A DNA stretch of 64,000 bases from SURF-28 sp034521465 (GCA_034521465.1 JAXHMN010000010.1:186001-250000), one strand, 5' to 3'; positions 9,946-21,951 are shown, counted from the first letter of the stretch. Made by a program: numbers and translations. Notes: a model not told the origin generated them from the letters alone.

Positions 9946-10982
9946 ATGTCTTCCTATCAATATATTTTTTCCGTTATTGTCCCAACATACAACCGTGCAG
10001 ATGAGATTAATGAACTCTTAAATTCCTTAGTTAATCAAACTATAGATGATTCATTTTTCGAAGTAATTATTGTTGATGATGGCTCGACAGATAATACCGA
10101 AGAAATCATTAACCGCATACAAGATAAAACCTCCCTTCATCTTTCTTTTCTTAAACAAGATCATAAGGGTCCCGGCGAAGCACGGAATTTAGGGATGGAA
10201 AATGCAAAAGGTGAATTTCTTTTGTTCATTGACAGCGATTGTATTGCTGATGAAAACTGGTTAACGGCATATAAAACCAGACTTGAAGCAGAAACACAAA
10301 AACCAGCTGGGTTCGGCGGACCGGATAAGGTGCTTTTCGAGTTTTTCTCCCGTTCAAAAAGCAATAGATTATTCGATGACTTCTTTTATAACAACCGGTG
10401 GAATTCGCGGGCATTCAAAAAAGGGATTTCAAAATATTATCCCCGAAGTTTTAATATGGGTGTGCGCAAAGATGTTTATGAAAAAATAGGCGGAATGGGA
10501 AAACTCCGACACGGTCAGGATATTGAATTTAGTCATAGAATTCTTCAACGGGCGAACCGGTAATTAAAGTTGACGATGCAGTTGTTTATCATAAAAGAAG
10601 AATGTCGATTAAAAAATTTTTCCGGCAGGTTTTTAATTGGGGTGTGGCTAGAATTAATCTTTACAAGATTGACAAAGGAATGCTTGAGGCAGTTCACTTC
10701 TTCCCTTCTTTGGGAACCATTGTTCTTTTGATTTTTATATTACTAACAATTTTATATCCTGAGATTTTTAGCTGGTTTATTCTTTTGGGTATAATTATGT
10801 TAATCGGGATGGGCATTCATGGTGTGTTTAAGTATAAAGATGTCCGAACTTTCTTTTATATACCTTTAGTCGTTCCAACTCAGATTTTAGGGTATGGGCT
10901 TGGATTTATTATCGCGTTTATAAGAAGAATTATATTAAAGCAGGATGAGTTTACCGGATTTGTTAAAAAGTATTATAAGTAA
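9946..10982 (+). CDS. GT2 family glycosyltransferase (one frameshift)
   Basis: The N-terminal GT-A domain starts FSVIVPTYNRADEINELLNS, with VDDGSTDNTEEI and the metal motif LLFIDSDCIAD. The acceptor side has NMGVRKDVYEKIGGMG and GQDIEFSHRI. At about 10545 the frame slips by one; reading on gives SSTGEPVIKVDDAVVYHKRR and then two to three membrane helices (about 10690-10920). The whole protein is about 345 aa. This cytoplasm-facing enzyme with a membrane tail probably adds one sugar during repeat-unit synthesis. The sugar cannot be told from sequence. Confidence 0.87.
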
Positions 10983-11040
10983 TTTATAAACCAATCATTC
11001 AATCTCTTGTACGGATTTGCAGATTGCGATGATTGACTGA

Positions 11041-12326
11041 TTGAGTAAATTGAAAAAAGTATTGATTATTACATATTATTGGCCTCCCGCAGGCGGGACC
11101 CGGAGTTCAGCGAGTTTTAAATCCGCAAAGTACCTACCCGAGTTTGGCTGGGAACCGGTTATTTTAACCGTTGAAAACGGTGAATACCCTGCTATTGATG
11201 AAAGCTTATTAGATGAAATTCCCGAAGGAATAAAAGTTTATAAAACGAAATCATTTGAACCATTCAATTTATACAAAGGGCTATCCGGACAAAAAGGGAA
11301 CCTGCCGACTCAGCATTTTAAGCAAAAGTGAAAATGAAAGTTTTGTCCAGAAATTATCCAAGTGGCTGCGTGCTAATGTATTTATTCCCGATGCAAGAGT
11401 TGGGTGGATACCTTCAATAGTTAAGGAAGGGAAAAAAACAATAGATATTGAAAAACCGGATATTATTTTAGTTCTTCGCCTCCGCATTCTTTACAGATTG
11501 GTGCAATGAAACTTGCGAAGCGAAGCGGATTAAAATGGGTTGCGGATTTTCGCGATCCTTGGACAGACGGCTTTTGGCAGAAGGATTTACCCCGACAAAT
11601 TATGCTCGACAAAAAGATCTAAGGTTTGAAAAAGATGTCTTTCAAAAGAGCGATGCAATTATTTCTGTTAGTGAATCGCTTATAAATTTATTTAAGCAGA
11701 AAGTAGAAAATAATTATTATGTAATTACCAAACGGTTATGACGAAAATGATTTTATGAATATAAATCGCAGCAAATCAGATTTTTTTACTGTTGTGTATA
11801 CAGGAAGTTTACGAAAGAGCCAAATTCCGGAAAATTTCTTTCAACAATTTCAAAACTAAGTTCAGATAATAAAATTGAGAAACTTCGAATAAAATTTATA
11901 GGGACATTACACCCTGATGCAATAAGTTTATTTAAGAAATACTCTATTCAAAATAAAATAGAGATAATAAATTACATGCCGCATAACAAATTGCTTCATC
12001 ATATTGTAAATGCGGACTTGCTTCTTTTAACAATTCCCAATACACCCAACAATGAAGGCATATTAACGGGTAAACTTTTTGAATACATCGGAAGTAAAAA
12101 CTTTATTCTGTGCTTCGGCCCTAAAGATGGAGATGCAGCAGCAATTATCGATTCATTGAAATGCGGAACAACTCTTGATTTTTCGGAAGATCCAACTGAA
12201 GTGATTCTTCAAAAATATAGAGAATGGCAGAAAAACATTTTATCACCCGTTGATTCCGATTCACAAGAATTTACCCGGTTCAATTTGACTAAAAAATTAA
12301 GTGACCTATTCGATTCACTGATATGA
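11041..12326 (+). CDS. GT4 family glycosyltransferase (several frameshifts)
   Basis: Four open stretches (11041-11331, 11255-11509, 11535-11741, 11976-12326) read consecutively as one retaining GT-B glycosyltransferase. The N-terminus KKVLIITYYWPPAGGT and PEFGWEPVILTV is characteristic of this group. SVSESLINLFKQK marks the inter-domain region and PNTPNNEGILTGKLFEYIGS the nucleotide-sugar binding C-domain. Frames change at about 11325, 11500, 11740 and 11840. Translation appears to start at TTG (11041); no better ATG is evident. The end overlaps the next gene by four bases. Given the many intact neighbouring genes, I treat this as sequence error, not a dead gene. Confidence 0.8.
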
Positions 12327-13324
12327 GTCTGAAGAAGAAAATATTTATGGTAAATAAATTATGGGTCGATCTCCTTTCACCGAAAAGGCATTATGAAATT
12401 GCGGATGAATTACACTCACACAACTTAGAGTACTATTACTTCCTTTTTGAGGAGAGTTCTGTTTCAACCGGGAAAAAGCAGAGACTTATTAAACAATTTG
12501 ATAAAAACGGAATACCAATCAACAAAACATACGTTGATGTTACTGATAAAGAATATGTTCATTTTCCTATTTCAATTGGGCAAATGGGACTGGCAGTTTT
12601 TCACACTTATTTGAAAACCAAGCATGAAAAAGATAAACAGCGATTTCTAAAATTTGCTGAATGGTTTGCAGATGAAAACAATTACAATTACTCGGAACAG
12701 CTTGGCGTTAGATGGCTAACTGATGTTGCGCTGCCGCAGTATAAAAATCCCGGTCCATGGCAATCGGCTTTTTCTCAAAGCCGTGCAATTTCAATTTTAT
12801 TAAGAGGTTATCAACTAACAAATGACAACAAATACTCGGAACTTGCTAAACAAGCTTTAATTAATTTTACCATCCCATACAACGAAGGAGGCGTTACAGT
12901 TTTTACAAAACATGGTCCCTTTTACGAAGAGTATACTTCTACTGTGCCAACATTAGTGTTAAACGGAATGATCTTTGCACTTTGTGGTGTTTATGATTTC
13001 ATTAGAGTATTCCCTGAAAACAAAACTGCAAAGAAGATCTTTGATGATGGTATTCATACATTAGAAAAAATATTGCCAGAGTATGATTTGGGATATTGGT
13101 CGAGATATAATTTATGTAATGCAGATTGGTATCCGGAAGTTGATCCAGCGACTATCGGTTATCAAAGACTTCATATCAACCAACTTGAAATGTTATACCA
13201 ACTTACAAATAAAAAAATATTCAAGGATTACTCGGAAAAGTTCTCCGAACAAGATACTTTCATAAATGCCATTAGGATGTACAAAGTAAAATTAAAAGCA
13301 TTAAGAAAAATCGGAAGAATATAG
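12323..13324 (+). CDS. D-glucuronyl C5-epimerase C-terminal domain protein
   Basis: The 333-residue alpha-helical protein matches the C-terminal toroid domain of heparosan/heparan glucuronyl C5-epimerase (C5-epim_C). It has PWQSAFSQSRAISILLRGYQ, the strip GPFYEEYTSTVPTLVLNGMI, and near the end DLGYWSRYNLCNADWYPEVD and YQRLHINQLEML. The Tyr-rich GYWSRY segment and YxRLHI belong to the active-site region in this family. There is no signal peptide, so it probably acts in the cytoplasm or on a lipid-linked glycan. In this setting it suggests that GlcA residues may be converted to IdoA. Bacterial homologues are often annotated only by domain, so the exact substrate is inference. Confidence 0.82.
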   Translation: MSLKKKIFMVNKLWVDLLSPKRHYEIADELHSHNLEYYYFLFEESSVSTGKKQRLIKQFDKNGIPINKTYVDVTDKEYVHFPISIGQMGLAVFHTYLKTKHEKDKQRFLKFAEWFADENNYNYSEQLGVRWLTDVALPQYKNPGPWQSAFSQSRAISILLRGYQLTNDNKYSELAKQALINFTIPYNEGGVTVFTKHGPFYEEYTSTVPTLVLNGMIFALCGVYDFIRVFPENKTAKKIFDDGIHTLEKILPEYDLGYWSRYNLCNADWYPEVDPATIGYQRLHINQLEMLYQLTNKKIFKDYSEKFSEQDTFINAIRMYKVKLKALRKIGRI

Positions 13325-13331
13325 TTAAACA

Positions 13332-14093
13332 ATGGCTGAAAAGCATTATTACGAACAAATAGAGTTCACCAAATCATACTTGCTCCCTTATTTCAAAGAG
13401 CATCTTCCCAATTTTGAAAATCTCAAAGTTCTCGAAGTTGGCTGCGCTGAAGGTGGCTTTGTGAAAGTGCTTCATGAGGAAGGTTTATCTGTTAAAGGTT
13501 TCGAACTTGAGCAAAAACGGGTTGATATTGCAATTCAAAAAGCACCCGAACTTGATATAATACAAGCTGATATAACTGATCCCGACATCGTGAAAAATCT
13601 AAATGATAAATATGATCTAATTGTTATGCGTGATGTTATTGAACATATTCCTAATAGAAATTCGGCATTCAAAAACATCTATTCCTTATTAACAGAGAAT
13701 GGTTATTTATTCATTACCTTTCCACCTCGTTTTTCCGGGTTTGCGGGTCATCAGCAAAACGGTAAGTCGATCTTTCGTTTCTTTGCCTATATTCACCTTC
13801 TCCCAAATCTTTTAATAAGATTTTTAGGAAGAGTTTTTAAACAAAGTGATAAATTAATCGAGCACATAATTGAGAACTATTACATCGGACTAAGTATTAG
13901 TAAATTTGTAGGAACTTGTTCAAAAAACACTCTTTCCGATTTGTTAAGAAGAGATTTGTTTTTATTTAGACCAATTTATAAACTTCGTTTTGGTGTAAAT
14001 CATTTGAAAGTTTTTAACATTCCAATTATAAGAGAATTTACAGCGTTTGGTTGTGAGTGTTTACTTCAGAAAAATTTAAAGAAGGATATATGA
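13332..14093 (+). CDS. Class I SAM-dependent methyltransferase
   Basis: The 253-residue protein has the SAM-binding motif LKVLEVGCAEGGFVKVLHEE at about residues 32-51, the acidic ribose contact VKGFELEQKRV, motif II-like YDLIVMRDVIEHIP, and a following LFITFPPRFSGFAGH. It is of the Methyltransf_11/23 type, and the position suggests sugar or glycan O-methylation. Its stop overlaps the next ATG (ATGA at 14090-14093), so it is coupled to the YfhO-like gene. Acceptor unknown. Confidence 0.85.
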   Translation: MAEKHYYEQIEFTKSYLLPYFKEHLPNFENLKVLEVGCAEGGFVKVLHEEGLSVKGFELEQKRVDIAIQKAPELDIIQADITDPDIVKNLNDKYDLIVMRDVIEHIPNRNSAFKNIYSLLTENGYLFITFPPRFSGFAGHQQNGKSIFRFFAYIHLLPNLLIRFLGRVFKQSDKLIEHIIENYYIGLSISKFVGTCSKNTLSDLLRRDLFLFRPIYKLRFGVNHLKVFNIPIIREFTAFGCECLLQKNLKKDI

Positions 14094-16574
14094 GTAAGAA
14101 AAAAGAGAAAAAGCAAACAGCAGAGAAACCTATTTTTTTGACAATTTAAAACTTTACCAGAAATATCTCATTCTGTTGGTATTACTCTTAATACCGATTT
14201 TCACATTCATGTCTCCATATATTTTAGAAGGGAAAACCGCTGCTGGTTCGGATATTGTCGGCTCAAAAGGTAATACAAATCTGATGCAAAAATATGAAGA
14301 GAGAACCGGTGAAGAAGCATTATGGAATCCTTCACTTTTCAGCGGAATGCCGGTTTATAATCGAATCTCCCCAACATCAATTCATATGGATTCTATAATT
14401 TCATTTTTAGGAAAAATTGTTTATCACTTTTTCTGGTATTTTCTACTTGGTGGTTTGGGTTTGTACCTTTTTCTTCGACAACGAAAAATTCCATGGTATA
14501 TTTCAGCAATTATTGCAATGGCTTTCGTCGCTTTACCCGATTGGCAGGCAATGCTAGGCAACGGTCACTTTTCTAAAGTACGTGCTATTATGGATTTGCC
14601 TTGGCTGCTGTTTACATTCGATTATTTTGTTGAAAAGAAAACCTGGCTGAGCACCGGTTTATTTGCTCTTGCATTCTCATGGTTAGTAAGAACTCACCAT
14701 TATCAAATTGTTTTTTACGGAATTTTGTTACTTCTGATTCTTTATATCTATCCTTTCATAAAATTATTAATCGATAAACATTACAAGGAATTCCTCTCAC
14801 TGTTTTCAAAACTTGTTCTAGCGATTATATTAACTATAATGACTGCCGCACAACCGATGCTTGCAACTTATGAATATGCCGACTACTCAACTCGCGGTGG
14901 TAATCCGGTTCAGCTTGGCGATGAAGCAGAAACTGCAGTAAAAAGTGGTGGCGTAAGCTTGGAGTATGCAACTCGCTGGTCGTTAGCCCCTCGAGAAATT
15001 ATTGATTTCTTTATTCCAAGATTTACCGGAGGAACTTCAGCCGAAGTATATGACGGTGATCAGTATGAGCAAGTAAAAGGTCAGCAAGTTCCCGGCTATT
15101 GGGGAGAGATGCCTTTTACCGATAACTATGACGCAATGGGGATGATTTTATTCCTTCTTTGCAATACTTGGTTTTATTTACTACAGAAAGAACCCTTTTG
15201 TTATTTCACTAACAATCTTTATTGTTTTTTCTGTTCTACTTGCCCTCGGTAGACACTTTCCATTTTTATACAATTTATTTTATGAATACATGCCTTTCTT
15301 CTCCAAGTTCCGAGTACCGGTAATGTTTGCTCACATTACATTTATTGCAACTTTTATTTTAGGCGGATTTGGTCTTAAAGCACTATTCACGGAAATAAAA
15401 CAAAATGATTACAAAAAGGTACTTTATGTATTTGGCGGCGGCGCTTTGTTTTTATTGATCATTCTTTTTACTAAAGGATCATATGAGTACATCGGACCAA
15501 ATGAAGCAGGAAGATATAATCAGCAAACTTTAGAGATTATCAAAAATATTCGAATTGAGTTTCTAACAACAGATACTATTAGAGTACTTATTCTCGTTGG
15601 ATTATCCGGTTTAACCGCCCTTGGATATTTATTTAGAAAAATCCGAAAGGAATTGGCAGTAGCTGCCATACTAATTTTAGTCGGTATTGAAATATTTGCA
15701 ATTACCGGCAGACAAGTTACCCATATAAATCTAGTTGAAGAAGAGCAATTAGAGCAAAATGCTTTTCAAGAAACAGAGATTACGCAAGTGCTGAAATCTA
15801 GAGACGATAATATGAGAGCTCTTGCAATCAGCAAAGAATTTCAGAGCAATTATTATGCATATTTTTATCCTACTATAAATGGTTACAGCGCAATAAAACT
15901 CCAATTGATTCAAGATATAATCGATCACAACTTATTTAACTATCCATCTCAGGGTAAGATAAATTGGAACGTAATAAATATGCTAAACGGTAAATATATT
16001 ATCAGTTCAAACCCTTTGAACTACCCTTTCTTAAACAAACTTGCGGAAGCTCCTAAGAGAAAAGAAATTCTTTATGAGAATAGAAGCGTATTATCCAAAG
16101 CATGGTTCGTAAAGGAAACAAAATCCTTTGATACTCCGGAAAACTTAGTTGTTTTTATGAATGATCCTTCATTCAAACCAGACAGCTTGGCTTTACTCCT
16201 TAATTCGGATTTTGATGGCGAGAGATTTTCCGCCAAGGGAAAAGTTGAAGTAGAAAAATATACACCCAACGAAATTGTACTAAAAGTAAACACTACCGAA
16301 GAACAATTTTTAGTCTTATCGGAAGTTTACTATCCCGAAGGATGGCAAGCAGTAACAAGCGAAGACAAAGAATTAGAAATACTAAAAACAAATCACATTC
16401 TTCGCGGGATGGAAATTCCAGCAGGTAATTATTCAATAACATTAACCTTTGAACCACAGACATATTATACGAGTATGACGGTTGTTTGGGTTGGTGAATA
16501 TTCTTATATTAATATTAATCGCTCTACCTTATTCAATTAAACTAATTCGTAAACGTGAAATAACTGATGCCTAA
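14090..16574 (+). CDS. YfhO-family polytopic membrane protein (frameshifts)
   Basis: Read through three indels (about 14140, 15200 and 16497), this is one protein of about 825 aa. It has a basic start (MSKKKEKKQTAEKP), about a dozen membrane helices and a soluble C-terminal beta domain (about 15750-16460). SGMPVYNRISPTSIHMDSI, DWQAMLGNGHFSKVRAIMDL and RVPVMFAHITFI are typical of YfhO-like GT-C-fold proteins. Related proteins help glycosylate surface polymers from polyprenyl-phosphate sugars, which would fit the GT2 enzyme at 8902. The corrected stop overlaps the next gene by eight bases. Confidence 0.8.
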
Positions 16575-17751
16575 TTTGAAAATCGGTGTAATTGTTGACA
16601 ATGAATTTACCGGCGACCTTCGAGTTGAAAATGAAGTTAAAATTCTTCGAGAAGCTGATTTTGATGTTACGGTACTTTGCTTAAACTTTGGTTCAAAACC
16701 TAGGGAAGAATATTTTGAGGGAGCAAAGATTACTAGAATTAAATTCCCTAAATTTTTTCAAAGTAAACTTCGCCCATTCGTTAATACTCCTTTAGATGTC
16801 TATAGTTTATTATGGAAGAGATTTATTTCCAGGTTTGTAATAAAAAATAAAATCGATGTTCTTCATGTTCACGATTTATATATGGCCATCCCTGTTCTTA
16901 AAGCAATTTTTAAAGAATAAAATTAATTCTCGATCTTCACGAAAATTACATAGAGGCTATATTTTCATATAGCTGGATAAATTCTTTTCCTCTGAAAATG
17001 TTAGTAAATAAATCAAAATGGGCTGCTTTAGAAAAGAAAACATTATTTATTTATTGATAAAATAGTTGTTTTAAGTGAGAACTTTCGTGATTATTTGGCA
17101 ACTTATCCATCCATTGAAATAGATAAGTTTATAGTTTACCGAATTATCCAAGAATTGATAAATTACTAGCTCCATTGATAAAAATATAATTGACAAAAGT
17201 GATTCTTTTACTGCTTTTTTATTTCGGAGTAATTGCAAAAAGAAGAGGAATATTTACGCTATTTGATGCAATGAATAAATTAGTCGACAACTATCCTCAA
17301 ATAAAATTACTATTAATTGGACCAGTTGATGAGAAAAGACCAGGAACAGTTTAATATTTATCTGAGCTCAGAGAAGTTAAAAGACAAAACAATTTATTAT
17401 CCATGGAAGAATATAAAATATTTTCCATCGTATGTCTCAACAAGCGATGTTTGCATTTCACCCTTAGTTAAAAATAAGCAGCATGAATCGGGGATTGCAA
17501 ACAAGGTTTTTCAGTATATGCTTTTTGGAAAACCATTAATAGTAAGCAATTGCAAGCCGCAGGAAATATTAGTAAAAGAAAACAACTGCGGCCTCGCTTT
17601 TAGATCCGAAGATGCAGAACTATCACAAAAAATTATTGAACTCCTTAACGATGTTGACAAAAGAGAATTGATGGGCAATAATGGTGAAAAAGCAGTGCAT
17701 GAAAAATATAATTTGAAGGTGTCTTGGGACAAAGTTAATAGATTTATATAA
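16567..17751 (+). CDS. GT4 family glycosyltransferase (badly frameshifted)
   Basis: The N-terminal domain is intact to 16920 (KIGVIVDNEFTGDLRVENEV, IDVLHVHDLYMAIPVL). The middle is scattered over several frames (LDLHENYIEAIFSYSW, SENFRDYLATYPSIEID), and the C-domain is open again from 17317 (SPLVKNKQHESGIANKVFQY, FGKPLIVSNCKPQEILV). Together these make a complete GT-B glycosyltransferase. At least five indels lie between 16915 and 17340, far more than in genes outside this region. The active-site Glu-rich C-terminal stretch (ESGIANKVFQYM) looks conserved. Sugar specificity unknown. Confidence 0.72.
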
Positions 17752-17888
17752 TGAAGTGAATAAAAATTAATATGACCAAATTTGCCTTATTTTCAAAATT
17801 TCTGAATTAGAAAATAATGGATTATGGGAATTCACTTCATTTGTAAAGCAAAAGCGTACTTAGTATTTTTCTTGGTCAATTTTTGAAT

Positions 17889-19096
17889 ATGAGCAACTAT
17901 AAATCAATATATGATAAATTGAATAATTGGGTAAACTCCAAAACTTCAAAAGCTACGATCTTTGCGATGTTAAAGGAACAAAATTCTTCTTTAACTTAAA
18001 CTCTCTTAGGCATTCGAATTTCAAACTCGGGAAATTTGCTACCCTTTTAATCAAATTGCAAAAAAGAAGTCCCGATATATTCCGCAAAATAATGAAAATT
18101 GAAAAGCGTACTTATCCACAAGCCCAAGCGCTTATTGCTTCATCTTTATTTTGATGTCTATAAGAAATATAATGAAGTCTCCTATTTGAGAAAGGCGGAA
18201 TCTATTGCGGAATGGTTAATGGACAACAGGAATAAATCCTTTCAATACTAAGATCTACTAGGGTCAACCGTACGATTGGTACTACCGGAAAATAATTAAA
18301 AAGTTTACACCTCAAACAACGGTTAACTCACAATCAGCTTCCTTTTTTTAGATTTATTCGAAGTAACGAATAATTACAATTTTTAGAAGTTGCAATAAGT
18401 GTCTGCAATTTTTTTATAGACGATTTAAATTGGGATGAGGACGCCGATAAACATATTTGCTTCAGCTATACAACAGAGGACAACTATCACATTCATAAGG
18501 CGATAAATATGCTTGCAGCTGCTGTATTGATCCCGCACCTGGCAGCATTTCCAAATTTTTTTATAAATTTAGAGACTTCGGATTAAGGGCCGTCAATTTC
18601 ACTTTGAAACATCAAAATACCGATGGTTCTTGGTTTTACTGGGCACCGCCGGATAAAGTCGTTGGAAAAATTGATCACTATCATACGGGATTTGTTCTAG
18701 AATCACTTCTTATCATATTGGAAAATCTTACAAGATGATAAAATAAAACAAGCCTTTCATAAAGGATTAGAATATTATAATAACCATCTCTTCACTAAAA
18801 ATCTTATTCCTAAGACACAATAACAAAAACTTATACCCAATCGACATTCAGTCTCTGGCGCAGGCAATTATTACTTATACATTATTATCATCACAAAGTA
18901 TCATCAATATTTCAAGAAAAAGCAAAAAAAATATTGAATTGGACGATTGAAAAAATGTATGATGCCGAAGGCTATTGTCTATTACAGAATATACGCAAAT
19001 AATAAAATCGATAAATCCGCTTATATACGGTGGGCAGTATCTTGGATGATGCGAGCATTAAGTTTGATTATTTGGAAGGAATCCGATGAGCATTAA
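17889..19096 (+). CDS. Alpha/alpha-toroid protein of polysaccharide loci (heavily frameshifted)
   Basis: No single frame is open beyond 75 codons, but consecutive pieces read as one protein of about 400 aa. They include MSNYKSIYDKLNNWVNS, KKYNEVSYLRKAESIAEWLM, QSASFFLDLFEVTNNYNF, HQNTDGSWFYWAPPDK followed by KIDHYHTGFVLES, and YIRWAVSWMMRAL. DGSWFYW and DHYHTGFVLESL are typical of toroid proteins found in exopolysaccharide clusters, often misnamed delta-aminolevulinic acid dehydratase or prenyltransferase-like. A catalytic role such as epimerase or lyase is possible but not shown. The corrected stop overlaps the next gene by 11 nt. Confidence 0.5.
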
Positions 19097-19956
19097 AAAC
19101 CCAATAAAAAGTTTGAAACAGTTTCTACAAACGAGTATCCTTGTTGAAAAGTGCGGATGTTTTGGGTATCGTAAAAGCCGGATTTGAAGCCGGTGAAGTT
19201 TACGTGGAACTTGAGAATGGACTTAGATTTTACGGTCTTCTCCCACTAGAAAAAAACTTTATAAATATCACAAATTTTTATCCCGAAGACTTAAAAAAAT
19301 CGTGAAAGTCAAATGTCTGAATATAGTTTATGATATAATCATTCGTTATCATGAAAGAGGATTAAAAATACACGGCCCCAAAAAAGAACTGTTTTACACT
19401 CCAAAAGAAGGAGACATCATTGCCGGAGATGGGCGCATTTATCGGGATACTATACAGTCTATTTATCAAAAATAATCGGAGAAACCGGAAAAATTATTGC
19501 GATTGAACCAATTGAAGATAATCTGTACTACCTGAGATTAAATGTAGAAAAGAACAAATTAAATAACGTTTTGATTGTCCCGAAAGGAGTTTGGAATAAA
19601 CGGATAAGATGGTGTTCTATAAAAAGGAAGACGATCATCAATCAGCAAGTTTAGTTTTATCAAGCGAAAATAAAAACAAACTAGAATTCGAAGTCGATTG
19701 TTTAGATAATATTTCAAACGAAGCAAATACCAAGCATGTAGATTTTATGATAATCCAATTAAACGGAGTGAAATACGAAGCATTGGAAGGATTAAACATA
19801 GTTAAACCAAAAAATCTTTCGATTGCCGCTAGATATGATTCCGGTACGGAAAAAACTTCACGAAAAATATTGAACCTTTTAGAAAACCGAGGTTATTTCG
19901 TAAAACTAGTTGAAGAAGAATATGTTTTTGCCGAACTGAAAATGAAAAGAGTATGA
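19086..19956 (+). CDS. FkbM family methyltransferase (frameshifted)
   Basis: The start is MSIKNPIKSLKQFLQTSI. The SAM-binding region reads across frames as GDIIA..GAFIGYYTVYLSK, then GETGKIIAIEPIEDNLYYL. The C-terminal half is open from 19609, with HVDFMIIQLNGVKYEALEGL (the VDxxKxDVEGxE-type motif of FkbM, degenerate here) and NRGYFVKLVEEEYVFA. FkbM enzymes O-methylate sugars or other small acceptors. Three or more indels lie before 19609. The stop overlaps the next ATG by four bases. Confidence 0.75.
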
Positions 19957-20664
19957 AAAAAAGTAAAATATGTATAATCGGCAACAGTGTTGCGCTTAGA
20001 AGTCCGCCCACCGGTTGAAATACCGAACAACAAAAATTATACGCAGTTGCTTCGTGACAATTCCGATAATAATTTCGATATTGTAAATTTAGGTTACGGT
20101 GCTTCAACGGTAAAAGATATTTATGGAACAATTGATAGTTTTATTAGAGAATTTCCCGATTATTATATTATAAATCTCGGAGTTGTTGATGCATCAACGC
20201 GTGAAGTGCCTTTATGGTTTTATCGCTTAGCTACTAAAAAAAGTTTGAACCCTTTTTACGTTTTCAACGCACTTTTTTACAGAAATATTCTTTCAAAATT
20301 TAGAAGATCTCTTGTAAATCTAAGAGGCCGGCGTTCTTGGATATCACAAAAGAGGTTCGGCAAATATTTTGAATTAATTATTAAAAGCTTAGTTAAAGAG
20401 ACTAACGCAAAAATAATTGTGCTGAGTATAATGAAGCTAACGAACGGAGTAGAAAAAGCAGTTGCCCAGGAATCATTTAGAAAGCAACGAATTTACAATT
20501 TAATTATGAAAGAAATTACAAACCATTATACACAAATCTTCTTAGACACAAATAAAATTTTGGTTTCGACGGATTATCCAGATGGTGTTCACTTTTCTGA
20601 AGCAGGCCATAAAAAGATAGCCGAAAAGTTACAGTCCATTATTAGCCAAAATGAAAAATATTAA
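19953..20664 (+). CDS. SGNH/GDSL-type hydrolase (one frameshift)
   Basis: From the ATG at 19953 the protein begins MKKSKICIIGNSVALR, with GNSV at the place of the GDSL nucleophile motif. One base slip at about 19998-20004 joins it to the longer frame (RPPVEIPNNKNYTQLLRD). It continues with FDIVNLGYGASTVKDIY (block II Gly) and IINLGVVDAS (block III region). It ends DYPDGVHFSEAGHKKIAEKL, supplying the Asp-x-x-His pair of block V. The size (about 236 aa) and location suggest a glycan O-acyl esterase or transferase acting on the polymer. There is no signal peptide. Confidence 0.75.
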
Positions 20665-20673
20665 ATTATGAAT

Positions 20674-20692
20674 TACTCTTAACTTGAGAGTA
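20674..20692. terminator. Short hairpin between convergent genes
   Basis: TACTCT and AGAGTA form a 6-bp stem (one more G-T pair possible) between the plus-strand SGNH gene and the minus-strand flippase gene. The T/A-tracts are weak on both sides. It may be a bidirectional terminator; weakly supported. Confidence 0.3.
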
Positions 20693-20702
20693 TTTGTTCC
20701 CC

Positions 20703-21946
20703 TCAATTTTCTTTTTTAATAATAAGTACATAACTATAATGTAAATGAAGTAAAACAATCCCGCTGAAATCGAAAGAGCGATCATCATTTCGTATTACCG
20801 TTTCTACAAAAATATACATCGAAAGAAATCTAACAATTAGCGAGATAATTATTAAATAAAAACCTATCTCCTGTTTATCAATAATCAAGAAAGTTGTTCC
20901 AACTGTATAATTTACAAGTTGAAAGAAAAGCCAAAATGATAAAATCTGCATATATACACCGCTCACTCTCCATTCATTACCAAGGATTAAAGAAATTAGA
21001 TCAGGTCCCCAAAATACAACTACTAATACGAGGAAATCCTACCAGTAAAGACATTCTAAAAACAGTTTTCCTAAATAACTTGATAATATATGAACCACCT
21101 TTATTATAAGCCTCTGATGCAGATTGAAAATATACTTGAGAAAGCGACTGCCCAATCATCGAGAATAGGTCTTTTTATTAATCTGTCGCCGCCATATAAA
21201 AACCAACAACTTCGGGACCAAAATAAAATGTGAACATAAATACAGGAAGTTCGTTGGCTGCCGTATTTAGGAAGGTCATTGGTGTATTGATCAAAGGAAA
21301 TTTTTTGTAACGTTTTAAGAACGGTAAGTAATCTTTTTTTAGATGGAATACTAAAAAGGTCTTTCTTTTCTCGACAGGAAGGAGAACATTTGAATCAGCA
21401 GTCCGGCAACCATACTCAAATAAAGTCCAAGAAAACTAGCGCCCATAGTCCAGCCGTCAATGATGATGACTGCGATAACCCTGACTGAATAATTTTTGTC
21501 CTTGCTAAAAATGAGTACTCCTTTTTCCTTATTGGTACATATTGCACCAATTGAAATAAGCCATTAGCAAAAATTCCAAATGATATATAAAGGACATAAG
21601 GACTCAATTTTTCTGCATTTAAAAGGAAAGAATCAATTCTCCCAGTAAAAAGAAAAGTAAAGTAAAGATCGTTGTTGTAATTAATAAAACGATTAGGCAA
21701 GTTTAAAGCGGTATTTGAAACAACATTATACTTAGGAATTACTACAGCTAATTCTAATTTCAACGAACTGATCACACTAAAGGTAAGTACGGTTGATAAC
21801 ATTAACTGAAAAAGACCAAAATCGATCGGGCTATAAATTCTGGTTAGAATTGGAAGTGATATTATTGTAATTAAATTAGCACCAGCAGTACCGCTAAAAT
21901 GCTTTATTACGTTTTTTGTGAAATCACTTTTAATTAGGTCTTTCAT
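20703..21946 (-). CDS. Wzx-type polysaccharide flippase (frameshifted)
   Basis: The N-terminal 150 residues are intact: MKDLIKSDFTKNVIKHFSGT, then GANLITIISLPILTRIYSP, the classic first helix of O-antigen flippases (MOP superfamily), then SPIDFGLFQLMLS. The C-terminal helices appear at 20703-20966 (NYTVGTTFLIIDKQEIGFYL). The middle (about 20966-21450) is broken over several frames but hydrophobic in the expected places. The total is about 414 aa, normal for Wzx. It would move the lipid-linked repeat unit across the inner membrane. It is last in a minus-strand group with sulfotransferase and deacetylase, five nt after the former. Confidence 0.78.
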
Positions 21947-21951
21947 ACCAA

